From NCBI RefSeq assembly GCF_004764705.1, contig NZ_SHLX01000004.1:307580-371579 (forward strand): a stretch of DNA of 64,000 nt. The letters are read 5' to 3'. The DNA comes from Paenibacillus cymbidii. GTDB taxonomy: Bacteria; Bacillota; Bacilli; Paenibacillales; NBRC-103111. Made by a program: the position numbers and the translations under genes. Positions 53,803 through 63,351 of the stretch are shown here, one piece after another. The first letter of the stretch is position 1. Each line of letters opens with the position of its first letter. The notes under the pieces were generated by a model, which was not told where the DNA came from, searched no databases, and saw only the letters and a list, made by a program, of their open reading frames with translations.

Positions 53803-53850
53803 AAGTGCTAGTGTTTTCGGAAGATACGAGAACACTGGCACTTATTATAT
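53803..53850 (+). terminator. Terminator of the glycan operon
   Basis: AAGTGCTAGTGTTTTC pairs with GAGAACACTGGCACTT with few mismatches, followed by ATTATAT. It closes the operon that starts at 43828. Confidence 0.75.
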
Positions 53851-53886
53851 GGCCAGTCCAGACAACTCGACTCGCGGGAGGAAAGC

Positions 53887-55059
53887 ATGAGTACAAAATT
53901 AATTGTTAACGCGACAATCGTTACCCCTACCCATTTGATCAACAAAGGCAAGGTATGGATTGAAAATGGCATGATTGTTGATTGTGGTCCGGAAGAGGCG
54001 GTGCATTCACCTGGTCATGCGGAAGTTATCGATGCAGCCGGCGAATATGTCACCCCTGGTTTTATTGATATTCATTGTCACGGAGGCGGGGGGTACTGGG
54101 CATTCCAGCAACCTTATGAGTTTGCGAGGAGCCATTTAAAATTCGGGACGACAGGAATATTGGCAACGATTGGCTTTCTTCAAACAAGGGATGAAATTGC
54201 GGAGGGCCTTCAAAAAATTATTGAGGAGAGAACAAGAAATCCAGGTTCCGTCCTAATGGGCGTCCACCTGGAAGGTCCGTTTATTAACAAAAAATACGGT
54301 GCCATAACATCGCCGATTCGATCGGTAGACCCTTCCGAATACAAACAATACTTACGATTAGCCGGGGATCATATTAAACTTTGGACACTTGCTCCGGAAT
54401 TGGAAGGACAACAGGAATTTATGGACGAAGCATCCCCATATGGAATCGTCTTCTCGGTCGGTCATTCCGAAGCCGAAGCGGAAACGATTCTCGCTTGTAT
54501 TCCGAAAGGTTTAAAAGTAGGTTGTCACTGTACGAATGCAACAGGCACAACGCCTTCGCCTTCCCGATTCGCCGGAACCCGTGAAATGGGGGTCGACGAA
54601 ACGGTACTGGTTAGTGACGATATATATGCGGAAGTGATTCCCGACAAAGAGGGGTGCCATGTACGCCCCCTTATGCTGAAACTGATTTTGAAAACGAAAG
54701 GGGCGGATAAAGTGATTATCATTACGGATGCCGCAGACCAGGCCGGAATGATGGAGCAAGCCAGCGATATCCGGTTGGTTCGAACGAATAAGCTTTCTCC
54801 CGTTCAAGGCGATGATTGGATGCTGGCGGGAAGTCTGCTTACCATGAATCAAGCCGTTCGAAATATGCGGAACCATACGGGCGCAAGTTGGGTGGATTTA
54901 TTTAAAATGTCATCGCTCAATCCGGCAAAATTGCTTGGCGTTGATCGACAAGTGGGAAGTGTGGAAAAAGGGAAGATCGCCAATGTACTTATCGTTTCCG
55001 AGAATATGAATGTAAGAAAAGTGTTTTTCGAAGGCCGGGAAATTCCACTCCATAGATGA
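53887..55059 (+). CDS. NagA-like N-acetylglucosamine-6-phosphate deacetylase (amidohydrolase)
   Basis: 390 residues. Amidohydrolase barrel with IDIHCHGGGG (His-x-His), GVHLEGPFIN (metal Glu), VGHSEAEAE (His), GCHCTNATG (His) and IITDAADQAG (catalytic Asp), all in NagA order. NagA removes acetate from GlcNAc-6-phosphate. The substrate loop CHCTNATGT differs from the usual HLFNAM, so another N-acetyl sugar phosphate is possible. RBS GGGAGGAAAG. It is AT-richer than the operon to its left and is coupled by ATGA to a membrane-protein gene. Confidence 0.82.
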   Translation: MSTKLIVNATIVTPTHLINKGKVWIENGMIVDCGPEEAVHSPGHAEVIDAAGEYVTPGFIDIHCHGGGGYWAFQQPYEFARSHLKFGTTGILATIGFLQTRDEIAEGLQKIIEERTRNPGSVLMGVHLEGPFINKKYGAITSPIRSVDPSEYKQYLRLAGDHIKLWTLAPELEGQQEFMDEASPYGIVFSVGHSEAEAETILACIPKGLKVGCHCTNATGTTPSPSRFAGTREMGVDETVLVSDDIYAEVIPDKEGCHVRPLMLKLILKTKGADKVIIITDAADQAGMMEQASDIRLVRTNKLSPVQGDDWMLAGSLLTMNQAVRNMRNHTGASWVDLFKMSSLNPAKLLGVDRQVGSVEKGKIANVLIVSENMNVRKVFFEGREIPLHR

Positions 55060-55802
55060 TGAATAGTTGGGATTTCACTCTGGTGATCGTTGTCTCTACA
55101 CAAGCACTCCTTTCGTCATACTTATTTCACCCCAAATGGAAAGCACTGATGCTAAGCCTACCCTTTCCTTTTACGTTCGCTTCACTATCTGTCGGCGTGC
55201 AAATCAATGCGGTGCACAACTTGGCCATGATTTTCATGTTTCTGTTTATGCAAGCAGTCAGAGTTCTTTACTTGAGGTGGAACATGCCGATTATTGCCTC
55301 CATCGTCCTTTCGGCTGTCGGGTATTGTCTTATGGGGTGGATTCTTGCAAGTACAGTGCCGATTAGCGAAAAATTATTCTGGATCAGCTCCGTACTTGTG
55401 TTTCTATTTGCCCTCATCCTTTTACGAATGATGCCCCCCAGGGAAGAACCCGGACATCGTTCGCAGATGCCGATTTTGTTGAAGTTGCCTATGGTCATGC
55501 TCCTGATCCTCGCGCTTGTGTGGCTTAAGGGGGAGATGAAGGGGGCGACTGCTTTTTTTCCAATGGTAGGTGTATTCGTAGCATATGAAGCAAGAAAAAG
55601 CCTGTGGACGATGGGAAGGCAAAATGCCATTGTCATTCTTGCCATGCTTCCAATGACCGTTACTTCTCACTTATTGTTCAAACCGTTAGGAATCGGGTTG
55701 TCTCTTGTGGCAGGGTGGGGGGCATTTCTGTTAGCGGCAGCACTTCTTAAGCGGAGCAGATCGTCAGACCATAACACAACCGGGTACGTCAGCAGGGGCT
55801 GA
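55056..55802 (+). CDS. Membrane protein of unknown function coupled to the NagA-like gene
   Basis: 248 residues with eight or nine hydrophobic segments and few polar loops (MPPREEPGHRSQM near 130 is the longest). No family recognised. The start codon overlaps the stop of the NagA-like gene, so the two are co-translated and the protein may handle the same amino sugar or cell-wall product. Its stop TGA directly abuts the stop of the convergent AraC gene. Confidence 0.6.
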   Translation: MMNSWDFTLVIVVSTQALLSSYLFHPKWKALMLSLPFPFTFASLSVGVQINAVHNLAMIFMFLFMQAVRVLYLRWNMPIIASIVLSAVGYCLMGWILASTVPISEKLFWISSVLVFLFALILLRMMPPREEPGHRSQMPILLKLPMVMLLILALVWLKGEMKGATAFFPMVGVFVAYEARKSLWTMGRQNAIVILAMLPMTVTSHLLFKPLGIGLSLVAGWGAFLLAAALLKRSRSSDHNTTGYVSRG

Positions 55803-56720
55803 TCACACCCGTTGATTTATTTCGCTCAATTGCCGGACGTGCGCATGTGCATGCTTGCGATACTGGCTGGGGGATAAGCCGGTTTTTTTCTTGAATAGCG
55901 CGTGAAAAAAAGTCAAATCGCGGTACCCCACACGGGCGGCAACATCGCGGACGCTGTCCGGCGTTTGCGCCAGCAGCTCGCAGCTTTTGGCGATGCGCAC
56001 GTTCTGCAAGTATTCGGTAAACGATTGTCCCTTCGTCTGCTTGAACAACCGCTGCAGGTGGCTGACGCTGACCGGTACCATGTCGGCCAACCGCTGCAAG
56101 GTGACCGGCTCGTTGTAATGTTCGGCCAGATAGGCGAACACTTCCGCCAGCCGGCTGATCGAAGCGGGTGCGGCGCCGGGGCATCGTTCGTTGCGGTGCA
56201 GCGCAAGCAGCAGACAGACGAGCTGCGCAAGCATGGCGGCTTCGCTGCCTGGCTCGCGGAGCATATGCTCGGCGTATAAATGCTCCATCGCGCCGCGCAT
56301 ATCGTGGTGCGTGTCCTTGAACGCGCGATACGAGCCCGAGGAGCCGGCAATTAGCTCGTCAGCCGCGAACGGCAACGGATAGGTCAGCTTCAACCGGTCA
56401 AACAGTTCGGGCGCGAACAAGCAGTTGTATACGATCAGCTCGTGATCCGGATTCGGGGAAACGGGACGGTAAACATGTGCCGTACCGACCGGAATGAGAA
56501 ACAAGTCGCCCCTTCCAACTTCCAGCCGTTCGTCCCCGATATAGTGAAAGCCCCTGCCTTCCGCAACATAACTGATTTCAACAAAGTCGTGCATATGGAG
56601 AGGAAGCGAAAAAAATTCGCGTTCCCGCGTCATGCATATCGGCACATCAGACCTCCAATAATGTTCTCCATACAGGCAGTAAGGCGCGCGATTCGTTCGC
56701 GGCTGCAAGTCCGGCATCAT
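55803..56720 (-). CDS. AraC-family transcriptional regulator, divergent from the rhamnosidase gene
   Basis: 305 residues. Cupin sensor with LHMHDFVEISYVAEGRGFHY and GDLFLIPVGTAHVY (about 30-110), then a double helix-turn-helix with TLQRLADMVPVSVSHLQRLF and VRDVAARVGYRDLTFFHALF, ending LSPSQYRKH. GGAGGTG precedes the start. It is divergent from the GH78 gene with 121 bp between the two starts, so it probably senses a rhamnose-derived signal and controls that gene. Confidence 0.9.
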   Translation of the reverse strand: MMPDLQPRTNRAPYCLYGEHYWRSDVPICMTREREFFSLPLHMHDFVEISYVAEGRGFHYIGDERLEVGRGDLFLIPVGTAHVYRPVSPNPDHELIVYNCLFAPELFDRLKLTYPLPFAADELIAGSSGSYRAFKDTHHDMRGAMEHLYAEHMLREPGSEAAMLAQLVCLLLALHRNERCPGAAPASISRLAEVFAYLAEHYNEPVTLQRLADMVPVSVSHLQRLFKQTKGQSFTEYLQNVRIAKSCELLAQTPDSVRDVAARVGYRDLTFFHALFKKKTGLSPSQYRKHAHAHVRQLSEINQRV

Positions 56721-56841
56721 GCGGTCACCTCCATTGATGATGCAATCACCCTATAAATATACCATAATCGCCGGTATGATCGAACGCTGTGACCGTAATA
56801 TAATGCAGCCATGGAAAGTTATTTGCCGAAGGGGAGAGGAC

Positions 56842-59580
56842 ATGGATACGACTGCATCGAACGGGAAACAACAAAGTGCTGCGGGAGAAAGGCTGCGGCC
56901 GTATGCGCTGCAGGTCGACGGGCATTCGTCGCCGCTTGGCATCGATCATTCCGCACCGCGGTTCACTTGGCGGCTGGAGAGCGCAGTAAGGGGAGCCGCA
57001 CCTGCAGGAGCGCGCCTGTGGGTAGCTTCGTCAGCGGAGCTGCTGCGGGAGGGAGACGCCGATGTTTGGGACAGCGGCGAACTGGCGGGAGAGCAGCTAG
57101 CGGCCGACTATGCCGGACCCGAGCTTGTTGGCTCCAGGCGGTATTGGTGGATGGTGGCCGTGACGGACGAGACGGGACGAAACGTCCGCTCGGAGGCAGC
57201 TTGTTTCGATACCGGCTTGTTTCCGGGCGACTGGCGGTCGTCGTGGATTTGGCGTTCTTCCGATGTGCGCGTCAACGACTTTGCCTATTTGCGCAAAGAG
57301 ATCGTTCTGCGCGGCCCTGTCGCGCTGGCCAAGCTGTACGTATCCGCCCACAACACGGCTCAAGTATACGTAAACGGCGTTCGCATCGGCGGATTCGGCT
57401 TGCCGGCGCCGTCCGCTCCGGCGAAGCGCAAGCTTTATCTTGCCTACGACGCGACCGCGCTGCTGACTCAGGGCGCAACCTGCATCGCCGCCATCGCGCA
57501 CTACCTCGGCGGGGGCGGACAAAATTATGTCGACGGCCTGCCGGGCTTCCGCCTGCAGCTGGAAGTCGTTTATGCGGACGGCACAGCCGAATCGTTCGGC
57601 ACCGACACGAGCTGGCAGGCGCTCGGGGACATGCCGCATCGGCCGGGAACGCCCTATCAGCAAAAACGCCGCGTCTCCGCGATCGAGCAGGTCGATGCGC
57701 GCAAGCGGGAGCCGCAATGGCTGCAGGTCGGTTATGCTTCAGAGAAATGTTTGCCGGCGACCGAAGCGGCGGCGGAGGCGGAATCGTGGCCGATGCAATG
57801 GCAGCGCATTCCCGAAGGAGCCGTTGACGAATTGATCGTGCCGACGACGTTGCTGCAGCAGGTGAAGGGAGAAGGCGGCGAAGGGCTTCGGCAAGTATTC
57901 GATGCCGGCAAAATTGTATCCGGATGGCCGCGGCTGGCGCTTGCCGGCATTTCCGGAGCAACGGTGCGCATGCGGTATTCGGAAGATTTGAACGAGCAGG
58001 GCTACGTGAAGCACAATGTCTGCAACGAACGTTCGGATCATTATTACGACGAATATACGATGAATGGCGACGGATGGCAGACGTGGCAGCCCGATCTTTC
58101 CTACAAGGCGTTCCGTTATGTGGAGATCAGCGGTTATCCGCAGAAGATTGTGCCCGGCTCAAACTTGTGGATCGTCTCCGCCCGCACCGGACTAGCGGTC
58201 GAAGGGAGCTTCAACTGCTCCGCGCCGCTGTTGAACGAGCTGTATGCCATCAGCATGCAGACGCAGAAAAACAATGTGCTTGGGCAAATTGTCGATTGCC
58301 CGCATCGCGAGCAAGCGCAGTATTTGGCCGATTCGGATTTGCAGGCGGAGCTGCTGCTGTACAATTTCGATGCCCGCCACGCGCTGGATAAGGTTGTGGC
58401 CGACTTTGCCGACGGTCAGTTGGAGGACGGCACATTCCCGTTCGTGTTCCCGTCGAATGTGAACGATCCGGCGTTCAAGCTGCAAATTCCGGAGTGGGAC
58501 TTGCACTTTACGTCGCTTCTGCGCAAGCTCTACGACTACTACGGCGACGAGCGGGCGCTCGCGCGGTACTGGGAGCCGGCCAGTCGCATGGTCGATTATT
58601 ATTTGGGTATCGCCGGCAACGATGCCGGTCTCGTGCCGCTGGACAAAGGCTGGCATATCAGCGATTGGCCGTATCCGACAGTCGATCATCAAGGCGACTA
58701 TTTGACGGTGCAGAACGTGAAGCTGTACGAGTCCGTGCGTGCGCTTGTCGAAATCGCGTCCGTGCTTGGCCGGGAGGCGGATCGCGACAAGTATGCGAGT
58801 CAGGCGGAACGGCTGCGCGCGAGCATCGTCGCCGGTCTTTACGACCGGGAGCGCAAGCGGTACCGCGACAGCTCCGGTTCGACAGCGGCGCATCAGGGCG
58901 TCACCGCCATCGCCGCACTGGCGTCGCTCGTTCCTGCGGAAGATGTTGCGTCAATTGCCGCGCAACTGGCTGACGAGCCGTGGGTGTGCAAAACGGTGCT
59001 GTCCTTGCCGCTGCTGCGCTTTCTGTTCGAGCACGGAAAGCAGGAGGCGGCGTATCGGCTGATCAACCGCGAGTCGTATCCCGGCTGGGGCTACATGATC
59101 AAGATGGGGGCCGGAACGCTGTGGGAGGGCTGGGACGACATCGAGTCGCATTGCCATGCGTGGAACGGCTATCCGGTGCGGCTGCTGCAGGAGTATATCG
59201 TCGGCATCCGGCGTCTTGCGGCTGGTTTTGCCGCTGTTCGAATCAAGCCGTATTGGCCGGCCGATCTGACATATGCGGAAGCGACAGTGCCGACCGTACG
59301 CGGACCGGTCAGCTCAAGGTGGGAACGGGTCGACGGCGAGGACATCATCTGCTTGACGGTCAGCGTACCGCCAGCGATGGCCGCCGAGCTTGTCGTAGCC
59401 GATCCGTTCGGACGTGCGCCTGCGCGCGTCAGCGAGTCGGGCGCTGACGTATGGCGGGACGGGAGCTTCCGCGAAGGTGTGGCGGGAGTGAACGGTTGCG
59501 CAATAATCGCGGAGGGGCTGCGCATCGGAATCGCGCCGGGAAGCTATTCGTTTACGCTGATGTTCGGTGGAGCCGGATAA
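56842..59580 (+). CDS. GH78-type alpha-L-rhamnosidase
   Basis: 912 residues, no signal peptide. The N-terminus LRPYALQVDGHSSPLGID then PRFTWRL is the family signature; jelly-roll domains follow, then the alpha/alpha-barrel with DCPHREQAQYLADSDLQAE (compare DCPQRDER.GW.GD) and MGAGTLWEGWDDIESHCHAWN near residue 800, and a C-terminal beta-sandwich. The enzyme releases terminal L-rhamnose. The barrel motifs are somewhat divergent, so linkage or sugar preference may differ. The start at 56842 has GGGGAGAGG upstream; longer in-frame starts lack one. Confidence 0.83.
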   Translation: MDTTASNGKQQSAAGERLRPYALQVDGHSSPLGIDHSAPRFTWRLESAVRGAAPAGARLWVASSAELLREGDADVWDSGELAGEQLAADYAGPELVGSRRYWWMVAVTDETGRNVRSEAACFDTGLFPGDWRSSWIWRSSDVRVNDFAYLRKEIVLRGPVALAKLYVSAHNTAQVYVNGVRIGGFGLPAPSAPAKRKLYLAYDATALLTQGATCIAAIAHYLGGGGQNYVDGLPGFRLQLEVVYADGTAESFGTDTSWQALGDMPHRPGTPYQQKRRVSAIEQVDARKREPQWLQVGYASEKCLPATEAAAEAESWPMQWQRIPEGAVDELIVPTTLLQQVKGEGGEGLRQVFDAGKIVSGWPRLALAGISGATVRMRYSEDLNEQGYVKHNVCNERSDHYYDEYTMNGDGWQTWQPDLSYKAFRYVEISGYPQKIVPGSNLWIVSARTGLAVEGSFNCSAPLLNELYAISMQTQKNNVLGQIVDCPHREQAQYLADSDLQAELLLYNFDARHALDKVVADFADGQLEDGTFPFVFPSNVNDPAFKLQIPEWDLHFTSLLRKLYDYYGDERALARYWEPASRMVDYYLGIAGNDAGLVPLDKGWHISDWPYPTVDHQGDYLTVQNVKLYESVRALVEIASVLGREADRDKYASQAERLRASIVAGLYDRERKRYRDSSGSTAAHQGVTAIAALASLVPAEDVASIAAQLADEPWVCKTVLSLPLLRFLFEHGKQEAAYRLINRESYPGWGYMIKMGAGTLWEGWDDIESHCHAWNGYPVRLLQEYIVGIRRLAAGFAAVRIKPYWPADLTYAEATVPTVRGPVSSRWERVDGEDIICLTVSVPPAMAAELVVADPFGRAPARVSESGADVWRDGSFREGVAGVNGCAIIAEGLRIGIAPGSYSFTLMFGGAG

Positions 59581-59653
59581 AATTGTCAATAGGAGAAAAC
59601 AGATCAGCACGGGCGCGTGATGATTGTGGGTTACTTTATGGTGAAGGTTGCAT

Positions 59654-59659
59654 TATAAT
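59654..59659 (+). promoter_or_regulatory. Candidate -10 box of the nitric oxide reductase gene
   Basis: TATAAT 61 bp before the start codon; the -35 region (TTACTT at 59631-59636, 17-bp spacing) is weak. Confidence 0.45.
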
Positions 59660-59667
59660 ACTGTGTA

Positions 59668-59681
59668 TGGAAGCGTTTTCT
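59668..59681. promoter_or_regulatory. Candidate catabolite-responsive element (cre)
   Basis: TGGAAGCGTTTTCT matches the CcpA consensus TGWAANCGNTNWCA at all but the last position. It lies eight bases after the -10 box of the nitric oxide reductase gene, a position where CcpA would block transcription. Confidence 0.5.
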
Positions 59682-59719
59682 TCTAATGGTTTGAAATTAA
59701 ATCGAAGGAGGGAACTGAA

Positions 59720-61981
59720 GTGAAAAAGTTATGGATCACCTTGGGCGCAGTGATCGTTTTATCTTTCGCAGTCCTTATTTACTTCGGGGGAGAAATCTAT
59801 CAAAAGATGCCTCCGATCCCGGATCGGGTGGTGACTAAGGACGGAAACGTTATCGCCACCGGCAACGATATTCGCAATGGGCAAAACGTCTGGCAAGCGA
59901 TGGGCGGACAGGAAGTCGGCAGCATCTGGGGGCACGGTGCCTATGTTGCGCCCGATTGGTCGGCCGATTGGCTGCATCGGGAATTAACATGGATTTTGGA
60001 CAGATGGGGAAAGGAAGCGTACTCCAAACCATTCGATTCACTCACGGAAGAACAAAAAGCAGGACTAAAGGCAAGATTAAAGCAGGAGATTCGCCCGAAT
60101 ACATACGACAAGAATAGCGGCGATCTGGTCATTTCCGCGATCCGCGGCGAAGCGTATGTGGCGATCAGCCAGCATTATTCGGGTCTGTTCGGAAGCGACC
60201 CGTCACTGAAAACATTGCGCGATCATTACGCCATTCCGACCAACACCGTTTCGGATCCGCAAAAAATCAAAGAATTGAACGCGTTCTTTTTCTGGAGCGC
60301 TTGGGCAACGGTGACAAACCGTCCCGGTGACGATATTACCTATTCGAACAATTGGCCAAGCGAAAGCTTGATCGACAACGTGCCGACGGGAGAGACGATC
60401 GTTTGGTCGGTGGTAAGCTTTGTTTTGCTGTTGGCAGGCGTGGGGGCATTGGCTTGGTATTTCGCTATACAGCGACGCAAGGAATCGCACGAATCCGAAC
60501 ATTACCCGGATAAAGATCCTTTGCTCGCACTTTCGCCGACTCCATCGATGAAAGCGACACTCAAGTTTTTTTGGGTAGTAGCGGCGCTTGTCGTCGTTCA
60601 GGTTGGACTTGGGGCGATCACAGCTCACTATGCCGTAGAGGGATCCAGTTTTTATGGCATTCCAATTAGCGACATTCTTCCTTATTCCGTAGCAAGAACA
60701 TGGCATACGCAGCTGGCGATTTTCTGGATCGCAACCGCATGGCTCGCAACCGGCCTTTTTGTCGCGCCTGCCGTGTCAGGCTACGAACCAAAATATCAAC
60801 GGGTCGGCATTAATTTTTTGTTCATCGCACTTCTCATTATCGTTGTCGGATCGATGGCAGGTCAGTGGCTGGCCGTCAATCAAAAGCTTGAGTATGTGAC
60901 GAACTTCTGGTTCGGCCACCAGGGTTACGAGTACGTCGATCTCGGGCGGTTCTGGCAATTGTTTCTTACCGTGGGCTTGTTTTTGTGGCTTTTCATGATG
61001 GGGCGATCGATTTGGCCTGCCTTGCGAAAAGCATCCGAAAACAGGAACCTGCTTATCCTGTTTTTTATTGCCTCCGCGGCGATTCCGATGTTTTACGTCC
61101 CGGGATTGATGTGGGGCCAGCATACGAACCTGGCCATGGCCGAGTATTGGCGCTGGTGGGTCGTCCATCTTTGGGTTGAGGGATTCTTTGAAGTATTCGC
61201 GACGGTCGTCATCGCCTTTCTGTTCACTCGTATGGGACTGTTGCGGACACGAACCGCTACGTCGTCCGTACTGTTCTCCACGATCATCTTCCTTGCGGGC
61301 GGCATCATCGGGACGTTCCACCATCTTTACTTTAGCGGTACCCCCATGGGGGTCATGGCTTTCGGGGCGACATTCAGCGCACTGGAAGTCGTGCCGCTCG
61401 TCTTGATCGGTTTCGAAGCGTATGAGAACCTGACATTAAGCCGGTCGAAGCCGTGGGTCAAAGGGTATAAATGGCCTATCTATTATTTTGTCGCTGTCGC
61501 TTTCTGGAACCTCGTGGGGGCCGGTCTGTTCGGCTTCCTTATTAACCCGCCGATCGCTTTGTATTATATGCAAGGCCTGAACACTACCCCCGTTCACGGG
61601 CACGCGGCATTATTTGGGGTTTACGGCATGCTTGGCATCGGTTTGATGCTGTTCTGTCTAAAAGGGTTGACCAATCACAGGGTATGGAAAACGCGCCTGC
61701 TTTCGTTTTCATTCTGGGCAATCAATATCGGCTTGGTCCTGATGCTGCTCATCAGTTTGTTGCCGATCGGGTTGATTCAAACTTGGGCGAGTGTCGAGCA
61801 CGGGTACTGGTACGCCAGGTCCGCCGAGTTTTTACAGCAAAGGCCGATTCAGACATTCCACTGGCTGCGAATTGTCGGCGATACGATCTTCGCTATAGGG
61901 ATCGTTGCGCTCGGCTGGTTCATCCTCGGGCTGAAAACAGGCTGGTCGCTGGAAAAAGAGTATCACGATTACAAGCATTAA
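59720..61981 (+). CDS. norZ: Quinol-dependent nitric oxide reductase (qNOR)
   Basis: 753 residues. N-terminal helix, a cytochrome-c-like extracellular domain without haem motif (GNDIRNGQNVWQAMGGQEVGS, GHGAYVAPDWSADWLHRE in part), then about 12 helices of the NorB type with the haem/iron histidines in ARTWHTQLAIFWI, HLWVEGFFEVFATV, TFHHLYFSGTP and TPVHGHAALFGVYG. It reduces NO to N2O with electrons from quinol at the membrane, here probably for NO detoxification since no other denitrification gene is visible. GAAGGAGG lies nine bases before the start. Confidence 0.93.
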   Translation: MKKLWITLGAVIVLSFAVLIYFGGEIYQKMPPIPDRVVTKDGNVIATGNDIRNGQNVWQAMGGQEVGSIWGHGAYVAPDWSADWLHRELTWILDRWGKEAYSKPFDSLTEEQKAGLKARLKQEIRPNTYDKNSGDLVISAIRGEAYVAISQHYSGLFGSDPSLKTLRDHYAIPTNTVSDPQKIKELNAFFFWSAWATVTNRPGDDITYSNNWPSESLIDNVPTGETIVWSVVSFVLLLAGVGALAWYFAIQRRKESHESEHYPDKDPLLALSPTPSMKATLKFFWVVAALVVVQVGLGAITAHYAVEGSSFYGIPISDILPYSVARTWHTQLAIFWIATAWLATGLFVAPAVSGYEPKYQRVGINFLFIALLIIVVGSMAGQWLAVNQKLEYVTNFWFGHQGYEYVDLGRFWQLFLTVGLFLWLFMMGRSIWPALRKASENRNLLILFFIASAAIPMFYVPGLMWGQHTNLAMAEYWRWWVVHLWVEGFFEVFATVVIAFLFTRMGLLRTRTATSSVLFSTIIFLAGGIIGTFHHLYFSGTPMGVMAFGATFSALEVVPLVLIGFEAYENLTLSRSKPWVKGYKWPIYYFVAVAFWNLVGAGLFGFLINPPIALYYMQGLNTTPVHGHAALFGVYGMLGIGLMLFCLKGLTNHRVWKTRLLSFSFWAINIGLVLMLLISLLPIGLIQTWASVEHGYWYARSAEFLQQRPIQTFHWLRIVGDTIFAIGIVALGWFILGLKTGWSLEKEYHDYKH

Positions 61982-62020
61982 ATTCACCTTGGCATCAAAA
62001 ATGGGGGAGGGAGGATGTGC

Positions 62021-63280
62021 GTGAGTACGGCAATCAGGGAAAAACCGAGCAATCTGCAAGTGTTTCCATTGACCTTTCTGTTTTTCGCCACGGCTATTGT
62101 CATGTTCATGATTGGCATGATAGCGGCTATAAATTGGGTGCCGAATCTTTCCTCCGCCGGACAGGTAAGGGGACCGGAAGGGTGGATGCTTGCCCATCTG
62201 TTTCTGCTTGGGTGGGTTTCCATGATGGCGATGGGAGCCAATTTCCAGCTCATACAGGTCATTTTGAACACAAAGTTGTTCAGCCGCGCACTCGGATTCG
62301 TTCATTATTTGTTTTATACGGTCGGTCTCATTCTCTCGTTAATCGGGTTTTACCGGGGAGATTCGGACTTGATTGCCATCGGCGGAAGCTTGATTGCGAT
62401 AGGAGTTCTTCTGTTCGTCTTCAATATGGCGATGACCATGGTCCGCAAACGCAAGTGGAATGTGTTCGTATTTGGCGTTTCCGCTAGTATGCTCAATTTT
62501 GTCATGGTCGTAAGTTTAGGCGTCATGCAGGGAATTAGCATAGGGACAGGTTGGGGATCTTCTCACTATGACCGAATGTTTATGTCGCATTTATGGCTGG
62601 GAATGGCCGGTTGGATGTCAGGGCTGATCGTGACCTACAGTTTTAAATTGCTTCCGATGTTCTACGTGTCGAGAAAAAAGCCGGCTAAAGACGCCTATTG
62701 GATTATTGGTTTGCTTCAGGGGGGCGTGTGGCTGAAGGTTGGCGGAATTTGGTTCGAGGTCGAACTGGTGGAGAAAATGGCGCTGGTAAGCGTAATGATC
62801 GCAATGGCGCTTATGACGCTTTTCGTCATCAGGGTTCAAGGCAAAGGAAAGCCGCCCGGCGGGGCCGTTCCCGTTGCGGCCAATCTGATCCCGGCTGTTG
62901 CCGTTTTGTTATGGATTTGGGGCGGGCAGGATTTATTTTCTTTGTCTGTCCCGCTTTCCTTAACTCCGGCGTTCGGTTTCTTCCTGATATGCGGTTGGTT
63001 TACAACCACAACGCTGAGCTATTTATCGAAGATTGTCCCTTTTTTGTGGTGGGCTTACCGTTTTCATACGAAGTGGCAGAAGAAAAACGTTGTCCTTCTA
63101 TCGGAAATGACGCCGGATCGAAGGATGATCGGTGAGCTTGTACTCTTTTTGGGCGGAGTTATTGTTGTCTGTGTTTCTTTCCTGATTCAGCGGCCCGAAC
63201 TGGCTATGTTCGGGCAAATCGTATCCCTGTGTGCCTTGGTTGCGTATATCGCCGAACTGGTTCGAATTTTTCGCTATTAA
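62021..63280 (+). CDS. Multi-TM haem-copper-oxidase-like/NnrS-like protein
   Basis: 419 residues with about twelve helices. Conserved histidines occur in LAHLFLLGWVSMMAMGANFQ, GFVHYLFYTVG and MSHLWLGMAGWMSG, a pattern seen in NnrS-like and in small haem-copper-oxidase-like membrane proteins. It follows the NO reductase by 39 bp and is probably co-transcribed, so a role in NO stress is inferred. I prefer GTG at 62021 because GGGAGG then has six-base spacing; ATG at 62015 sits directly on the ribosome-binding site. Confidence 0.7.
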   Translation: MSTAIREKPSNLQVFPLTFLFFATAIVMFMIGMIAAINWVPNLSSAGQVRGPEGWMLAHLFLLGWVSMMAMGANFQLIQVILNTKLFSRALGFVHYLFYTVGLILSLIGFYRGDSDLIAIGGSLIAIGVLLFVFNMAMTMVRKRKWNVFVFGVSASMLNFVMVVSLGVMQGISIGTGWGSSHYDRMFMSHLWLGMAGWMSGLIVTYSFKLLPMFYVSRKKPAKDAYWIIGLLQGGVWLKVGGIWFEVELVEKMALVSVMIAMALMTLFVIRVQGKGKPPGGAVPVAANLIPAVAVLLWIWGGQDLFSLSVPLSLTPAFGFFLICGWFTTTTLSYLSKIVPFLWWAYRFHTKWQKKNVVLLSEMTPDRRMIGELVLFLGGVIVVCVSFLIQRPELAMFGQIVSLCALVAYIAELVRIFRY

Positions 63281-63351
63281 TTCATGGTTGTGATTCACGT
63301 CACTTCACCGATTTCCTAGTTGTGGTGTAATGAAAGCGAGGAGGTGCTCTT

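Noticed and set aside
56722..56795. Inverted CGGTCAC/GTGACCG pair between the AraC and rhamnosidase genes
   Set aside because: Only 7 bp, 60 bp apart, and one arm coincides with the AraC ribosome-binding site; likely chance.
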